Assembly (NCBI GenBank): GCA_900757615.1
Contig: CAAEON010000018.1
Span: forward strand, 12,494 to 76,493
Length of the DNA stretch: 64,000 nt
From: an uncultured Collinsella sp.
GTDB lineage: Bacteria > Actinomycetota > Coriobacteriia > Coriobacteriales > Coriobacteriaceae
Direction: 5' to 3'
The translations under genes and the position numbers were made by a program. The notes beneath the pieces were generated by a model. The model ran no database searches, was not told where the DNA came from, and worked only from the letters and a program-made list of their open reading frames with translations. Position 1 is the stretch's first letter; every line of letters begins with the position of its first letter. Below, piece after piece: positions 59,211 through 64,000 of the stretch.

Positions 59211-60686
59211 ATGGCATCAGACGTTCGCGTCCGCTTTGCACCCTCACCGACGGGCAAGCTGCACATCGGCGGCGCCCGCACCGCTATCTATAACTGGGCT
59301 TTCGCCCGTGCTAACGGCGGCACGTTCATCCTGCGCATCGACGACACCGACCCCACCCGCTCCACCGATGAGAACACGCAGATCATCCTGCGCGCCATGC
59401 GTTGGCTGGGCCTTGACTGGGACGAGGGTCCCGAGGTGGGCGGCGATTTTGGTCCCTACGCTCAGACCGAGCGCCTGGACCTGTACAAGCAGGCCGCCCA
59501 GAAGCTTTGGGACGAGGGCAAGGCCTATCCCTGCTTCTGCACCAAGGAGCAGCTCGACGCCGACCGCAAGGCCGCGCAGGAGCGCAAGGACCCCTTCCAG
59601 GGCTATCAGCGCCGTTGCCGCGATCTTGATCCCGAGGAGGCCCGCCGCCGCATCGAGGCCGGCGAGTCCTACGTCCTGCGCATCAAGGTGCCCGAGGACC
59701 GCGGCGACGTAGTCATCCACGACGCCGTCCACGGCGAGGTGACCTTCGACGCCAAGGAGCTCGACGACTTTGTCATCTTCCGCTCCGATGGCACGCCCAC
59801 GTACAACTTCGCGACCGTCGTCGACGACGCCATGATGAAGATCACCCATGTCATCCGCGGCGACGACCACCTGTCCAACACCCCGCGTCAGGTCATGGTC
59901 TACGAGGCCCTCGGCGCGCCCGTGCCTACGTTCGCCCACATCTCCATGATCTTGGGTGCCGACGGCAAGAAGCTCTCCAAGCGCCACGGCGCCACCTCGG
60001 TGGAGGAGTACCGCGACGCCGGCTACCTGTCCGACGCCTTCGTCAACTACCTGGCGCTGCTCGGCTGGTCGCTCGACGGCGAGACCACGATCATCCCGCG
60101 CGATGTCCTGGCCAGCAAGTTCTCGCTCGACCGCATCTCCAAGAACCCGGCGACCTTCGACCCCAAGAAGCTCGATTGGGTCAACGCCGAGTACATCAAC
60201 GGCATGTCCGATGCTCAGTTTGCCGACGAGATCATGGTCCCCGAGCTGCACGAGGCGGGTCTTATCGAGGGTAATGTCGAGTACGGCGAGGATTGGATCG
60301 ATGCGCTTGCTGCCATCGTTAAGCCGCGCACCAAGATGTCGGCCGACGCCGTGACCGTCGCCGCCCCCATCTTTGCTACGGCCGAGACGCTCGAGTATGA
60401 CGAGAAGTCCGTCAACAAGGGCCTGGCAAAGGAGGGCATGGGCGCCATTCTGGATGCCGCTAAGGTCGCGCTCGAGGGCATGGACGAGTGGACTGCCGAG
60501 GCCATCGACGCCGCGCTTGAGCCGCTGCCCGAGCAGATGGACCTCAAGAAGCGCGTGGTGTTCCAGGCCGTGCGCGTCGCCGTCTGCGGCAACATGGTGA
60601 GCCCTCCGCTGGGCGAGACCATGGCACTCGTCGGCCGCGACGATTGCCTGGCGCGCATCGACCGCGCCCGCACGATGGCGCTGTAA
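59211..60686 (+). CDS. gltX: Glutamate--tRNA ligase
   Basis: Charges tRNA-Glu; its substrates include the two tRNA-Glu(CTC) genes here. The 491-residue class I synthetase has the HIGH-like FAPSPTGKLHIGGARTAIYN at the N-terminus, the KMSKS-like DGKKLSKRHGATSVEEYR near residue 250 and a helical anticodon-binding C-terminus. The zinc-type CxC in YPCFCTKEQL is present. The start MASDVRVRF follows GAGGAGA. Glutamyl-tRNA also feeds tetrapyrrole synthesis where the C5 pathway exists, but no hem genes are in view. Confidence 0.96.
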   Translation: MASDVRVRFAPSPTGKLHIGGARTAIYNWAFARANGGTFILRIDDTDPTRSTDENTQIILRAMRWLGLDWDEGPEVGGDFGPYAQTERLDLYKQAAQKLWDEGKAYPCFCTKEQLDADRKAAQERKDPFQGYQRRCRDLDPEEARRRIEAGESYVLRIKVPEDRGDVVIHDAVHGEVTFDAKELDDFVIFRSDGTPTYNFATVVDDAMMKITHVIRGDDHLSNTPRQVMVYEALGAPVPTFAHISMILGADGKKLSKRHGATSVEEYRDAGYLSDAFVNYLALLGWSLDGETTIIPRDVLASKFSLDRISKNPATFDPKKLDWVNAEYINGMSDAQFADEIMVPELHEAGLIEGNVEYGEDWIDALAAIVKPRTKMSADAVTVAAPIFATAETLEYDEKSVNKGLAKEGMGAILDAAKVALEGMDEWTAEAIDAALEPLPEQMDLKKRVVFQAVRVAVCGNMVSPPLGETMALVGRDDCLARIDRARTMAL

Positions 60687-60709
60687 TCGCTGCGCAAACG
60701 TTTGTATCC

Positions 60710-60742
60710 GAGCCCCGTTCACTCAGAGCGGGGCTCTTGTTT
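60710..60742 (+). terminator. Rho-independent terminator after gltX
   Basis: GAGCCCCG / CGGGGCTC, 8-bp stem with an 11-base loop, followed by TTGTTTCT. Confidence 0.85.
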
Positions 60743-60763
60743 CTGTACCGATGAGTGGGTTGC

Positions 60764-60865
60764 TGGGACAAAATAATCAGTAGTGTTTGTCCCATGTTCG
60801 AATGACGCAACAAGCTCGACACTCGTATCGGCCATGGGACAAACACTACTGATTATTTTGTCCCA
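60764..60865. repeat. Perfect long palindrome upstream of priA
   Basis: Two exactly complementary 33-base arms (60764-60796 and 60833-60865) enclose 36 bases. Each arm is itself a small palindrome, with GGGACAAA at one end and TTTGTCCC at the other, so the element holds four copies of this octamer. It occupies most of the gltX-priA gap. Confidence 0.93.
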
Positions 60866-60897
60866 CCCCTTTCAGGTCCGTTCGTTAGAGGTGGTGT

Positions 60898-63351
60898 ATG
60901 GCTCAACAACTGTCGCTGTTTGGTTCGCCGGAACCGGAGGAGACTCCGGCGAAGCCCGTGCTTGCCGCTGCCTCGGCTCAGCCTAAGCCTGCACCTGAGC
61001 CCATTGCCGCCTACGCGAACGTTGTCCTTGACATTCCCACCCGCGCGCTGTCCGAGCCGTTTGCTTACGGCATTGCGCAGTCCCTTGCTAATGAGGCCCA
61101 GATCGGGTCTACGGTCCTGGTCCACTTTGGTAACCGTGCCGCCGCGGGCTATATTGTCGACATTGCGCCTGGGCTGGGCGACCTGCAGGGCAACAACGTC
61201 CTCGACCCTTCGCGCATTAAGCCCGTCGAAGCTATTCTTAGCAAACCGCTCTTTACCGCCGAAGCCGCCCGTATCGCATGCTGGATGAGCCGCGAGTACG
61301 TCGCAACGCTTTCCGAGTGCCTGCGCCTGTTTTTGCCCCCGGGCGGCAGCCCGCGTGTGGTCAAGGGTGACGACGGCGTGTGGACGGTTGAACGTCCCGC
61401 TGTCAAGCCTATCCAAAACCGCTGGGTCATGCTCACGCCCGAGGGCTTCGACTATACGCCTCCCAAAACGGCGGTTCGTCAGCGTCAGCTCATTGAGGCG
61501 CTCCAATGCGGCCCTGTCACGACGCGCGACCTCAACCTGCTCTACAACAGCATGTCGGCGACCATCAAAGCGCTCGAAAAACGCGGCGTCGTGGTTGTGG
61601 AGGAGCGTCGTGCGTGGCGTGGCTGCAGCGAGCAGACTACGCTGTCCTCCGCGAGCGGAAAAGCGCCGGTCTCGCTTACCAACGGCCAGCTGCAGGCGCT
61701 CGCGCAGATTGAGCGCGCCCGCCTTGATGCGCACGGTGATGTGGTGCTGGTCGACGGCGTCACCGGCTCCGGCAAAACCGAGGTTTACCTCTCCGCTATC
61801 GAGCGCGTGCTCGCGGCAGGCCGCTCTGCATGCGTGCTGGTGCCCGAGATCTCGCTGACGGCCCAGACCGTCGGCCGCTTCCGCTCGCGATTTGGCGAGA
61901 CGGTCGCCGTGTTCCATTCGCGTCTTTCTGCTGGCGAGCGCCTGGATCAGTGGGATATGGTCGCCAGCGGTGCGGCCCGCGTGGTGGTCGGCGCCCGCTC
62001 GGCTCTCTTTTGCCCGCTCAGCGACCTGGGTCTCATCATTATCGACGAGGAGCACGAGACCAGTTACAAGCAGGGCTCCAGTCCGCGCTACCACGCGCGC
62101 GAGGTGGCGGCCGAGATGGCGCGGCGCTACCGCTGCCCGCTCGTGTTGGGCTCCGCCACGCCTTCTGCCGAGGCCCTCGACCGCTGCCGCCGTGGAACAT
62201 ATAACGGTGCTACTTGGACGCGTGTCGAGATGCCCGAGCGCCCGGGACACGCCGTGCTGCCCACGGTCCGCATTGCCGACCTGCGTCGTGAGTTTTCTCA
62301 CGGCAGCCGTTCCATGTTCTCAAAACCGCTGATGGAAGGCTTGGAACGCGTGGTCGAGCGCCGCGAGAAGGCCGTACTGCTGCATAACCGCCGTGGCTTT
62401 GCGCCATTCCTTATGTGCCGCGAGTGCGGCTGCGTTCCCACCTGCAATCACTGCTCCACCGCGCTTACGTATCACGAGCGCACGCACACGCTGCAGTGCC
62501 ACACCTGTGGTTCGTCTTGGCGCGTGCAGCCGTATCCCGCGCTCACGAGTCGCTGCCCCAAGTGCGGCAGTCGCTACCTGGCAAAAATGGGCCTGGGCAC
62601 GCAGCAGATCGAGGACGCGCTGCACCAGATGCTGCCCGAGGACGTCGCCATTATTCGCATGGATGCCGATTCCACGCGCGGCAAGGATGCGCACAAAAAG
62701 CTGCTCGAGCAGTTCGATGCGGCGGATTGCGCCGTGTTGCTGGGCACCCAAATGATCGCAAAAGGTCTCGATTTTCCCGAGGTCACGCTCGTGGGCGTGG
62801 TCAATGCCGACTTTGCCCTCAAGCTGCCCGATTTTAGAGCAGGGGAGCGTGCCTACAACTTGCTCGAGCAGGTCGCCGGCCGTGCCGGACGCGGCGATCG
62901 TCCCGGCGAGGTCATCATCCAGACCTACCTGCCCGAGGACCCGGTCATCCGCGCCGTCGCCGAGCACGATCGTTCGATCTTTACCGACTACGACCTGGAT
63001 CAGCGCCGCGACGCGCTGTACCCGCCGTTTGTTCGCTTGGTCAACATCTTGGTGTGGTCGGCGAACCGAGACGACGCGCAGGACTACATCGGGCGCATCG
63101 CAAAGCTCCTTAAGCGCCGCTGGCATGCCGCCGCGCCCGATTTTTTGCGGGCGTGGAGTGCCGTGCCGCAGGTGCTGGGCCCGGCTTCGTGTGTAATCGA
63201 GAGAGCCAAGGACCGTTACCGCTTCCATCTGCTTGTGAAGTCTCCCGTGGGGTACCATGTCTCTGATGATATCGACGTCTGCCTTAAAGAGGTGGGCTCT
63301 GTGCACGGCGTGAGCGTGAGCGTTGACGTCGACGCCTATGATTTGATGTAG
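60898..63351 (+). CDS. priA: Primosomal protein N' (replication restart helicase PriA)
   Basis: Restarts stalled replication forks. The 817-residue product has the N-terminal 3'-DNA-binding domain (about 40-140), Walker A VDGVTGSGKTEVYLSAIERV, the DEEH box (IIIDEEHETSYKQ), VLGSATPSAEAL and GTQMIAKGLDFPEV. The zinc-binding cysteine cluster includes CRECGCVPTCNHCS, CHTCGSSW and CPKCGS. All eight Cys positions appear filled. It is longer than the usual 730 residues because of an Ala/Pro-rich N-terminus and inserts. The start follows AGAGGTGG. def follows 18 bases later, the usual priA-def-fmt order. Confidence 0.96.
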   Translation: MAQQLSLFGSPEPEETPAKPVLAAASAQPKPAPEPIAAYANVVLDIPTRALSEPFAYGIAQSLANEAQIGSTVLVHFGNRAAAGYIVDIAPGLGDLQGNNVLDPSRIKPVEAILSKPLFTAEAARIACWMSREYVATLSECLRLFLPPGGSPRVVKGDDGVWTVERPAVKPIQNRWVMLTPEGFDYTPPKTAVRQRQLIEALQCGPVTTRDLNLLYNSMSATIKALEKRGVVVVEERRAWRGCSEQTTLSSASGKAPVSLTNGQLQALAQIERARLDAHGDVVLVDGVTGSGKTEVYLSAIERVLAAGRSACVLVPEISLTAQTVGRFRSRFGETVAVFHSRLSAGERLDQWDMVASGAARVVVGARSALFCPLSDLGLIIIDEEHETSYKQGSSPRYHAREVAAEMARRYRCPLVLGSATPSAEALDRCRRGTYNGATWTRVEMPERPGHAVLPTVRIADLRREFSHGSRSMFSKPLMEGLERVVERREKAVLLHNRRGFAPFLMCRECGCVPTCNHCSTALTYHERTHTLQCHTCGSSWRVQPYPALTSRCPKCGSRYLAKMGLGTQQIEDALHQMLPEDVAIIRMDADSTRGKDAHKKLLEQFDAADCAVLLGTQMIAKGLDFPEVTLVGVVNADFALKLPDFRAGERAYNLLEQVAGRAGRGDRPGEVIIQTYLPEDPVIRAVAEHDRSIFTDYDLDQRRDALYPPFVRLVNILVWSANRDDAQDYIGRIAKLLKRRWHAAAPDFLRAWSAVPQVLGPASCVIERAKDRYRFHLLVKSPVGYHVSDDIDVCLKEVGSVHGVSVSVDVDAYDLM

Positions 63352-63369
63352 CAACCCGAAAGGATGGCC

Positions 63370-63906
63370 ATGGAAGCCAACGGAATCGTACTGTCGCCCG
63401 ACCCTCGTCTGCGCCAGGAGTGCGCCGTCATCGAGGAGATCTCCCCGGCGATCGAGGCGCTTGCCGAGAAGATGAAGAAGATGATGTTCGACAACGGCGG
63501 TTGCGGCCTGGCTGCTCCGCAGATCGGTGAGCTCATTCAGCTCGTCACCATCGACTGCGACTACAGCGATAAGAACGACTACGACCCGTACGTGCTCATC
63601 AACCCTGTGATCGTGGATCAGAGCGACCATCTGGTGCCGTTTAGCGAGGGTTGCCTGTCTATCCCCGGCATTAGCTGCGAGATCGAGCGCCCCGACCATG
63701 TCGTCGTCGAGGCGTACGACCTCGATGCCAACCTGATTCGCTACGAGGCCTCGGGCGACCTGTTCTGCGTGTGCCTGCAGCACGAGATCGATCACCTGCA
63801 CGGCAACACTATGTTCGAGCGACTGAAGCCCATGCAGAGGATCAAGGCCGTCAAGGAGTACCAGGACGCCCTGGCCCGCGGCGCTCGACCGGGCGAGACG
63901 GAGTAG
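63370..63906 (+). CDS. def: Peptide deformylase
   Basis: Removes the formyl group from nascent proteins. The 178-residue metallohydrolase has motif I GGCGLAAPQIG, motif II EGCLSIPG (metal Cys) and motif III QHEIDHLHG (two metal His, catalytic Glu). ATG at 63370 is preferred because AAAGGA lies five bases upstream; ATG 63364 overlaps that site. An fmt gene would be expected to the right of the window. Confidence 0.95.
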   Translation: MEANGIVLSPDPRLRQECAVIEEISPAIEALAEKMKKMMFDNGGCGLAAPQIGELIQLVTIDCDYSDKNDYDPYVLINPVIVDQSDHLVPFSEGCLSIPGISCEIERPDHVVVEAYDLDANLIRYEASGDLFCVCLQHEIDHLHGNTMFERLKPMQRIKAVKEYQDALARGARPGETE

Positions 63907-63924
63907 GTTTGTCCGTCCCCGGGG

Positions 63925-64000
63925 CGCCCGCCTATATCGTCCCGCGCGCAGTTTCGCAGCGCAGCGAGAATGTTTGAGCACGGGATGATATAGGCGGGGG
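63925..64000. repeat. Palindrome after def, running to the window edge
   Basis: Arms of 20 bases (63925-63944 and 63981-64000, two mismatches; core CCGCCTATATC) enclose 36 bases, the same spacer length as the palindrome at 60.8 kb. The right arm may continue beyond the window. Confidence 0.8.

Overview
The window reads as chromosomal DNA of a high-GC actinobacterium of class Coriobacteriia, most likely Collinsella or a close relative. That placement is my inference from GC-rich third codon positions, the family resemblance of the proteins and the conserved gene neighbourhoods; no marker gene such as 16S rRNA is present. Most of the window is ordinary core genome. Between about 27.8 and 50.1 kb lies a denser, even more GC-rich block (runs of gcg/cgc) that codes for anaerobic cobalamin (vitamin B12) synthesis and looks acquired.

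Region 1 (1-15.6 kb, mostly + strand): the tail of a probable anti-sigma factor, a SigB/SigF-type sigma factor and an AI-2E permease; then alaS-ruvX-mltG-yqeG-aroK-aroB-like-pepQ-efp-gls24-nusB-xseB-tlyA-nadK-recN, a familiar Gram-positive backbone. The AroB-like protein has lost the residues that make a dehydroquinate synthase. Region 2 (15.8-23.8 kb): an RpiR-type regulator divergent from a complete fructose phosphotransfer block (IIB-IIC-IIA permease, HPr, enzyme I and two tandem PfkB kinases of the 1-phosphofructokinase type). Region 3 (23.9-27.8 kb): CCA-adding enzyme, two identical tRNA-Glu(CTC) genes, a flippase-like membrane protein and a TetR regulator.

Region 4 (27.8-50.1 kb): the cobalamin island. 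Its left edge carries an IS3-type transposase relic and its right edge an IS21 IstA relic followed by a palindromic repeat. Five minus-strand genes preceded by a cobalamin riboswitch encode a Tat-exported lipoprotein form of the cobaltochelatase CbiK, a small lipoprotein, a two-domain substrate-binding lipoprotein, a BtuC-type permease and a BtuD-type ATPase with an extra C-terminal domain. Divergent from them are 17 tightly coupled plus-strand genes for cobalt-sirohydrochlorin to adenosylcobalamin (cobM, cbiD, cobI, cbiG, cobJ, cbiET, cbiA, cobT, cobU, cobS, a cobU-cobC fusion, cbiB, cobD, cbiP, cobO, cbiC, cbiJ). Together with CbiK this accounts for the corrin-ring and nucleotide-loop steps after sirohydrochlorin.

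Region 5 (50.2-64 kb): a MacAB-like efflux system, an L,D-transpeptidase, a fused L-serine dehydratase, metK, gltX, priA and def.

The most unusual non-coding feature is a set of long, nearly perfect palindromes in intergenic gaps (15.66, 19.05, 19.24, 50.13, 57.30, 59.04, 60.76 and 63.93 kb). Two of them (19.24 and 57.30 kb) have unrelated arms but share a conserved core of about 67 bases whose internal stem shows compensatory changes. This is the best candidate here for an undescribed structured or mobile element.
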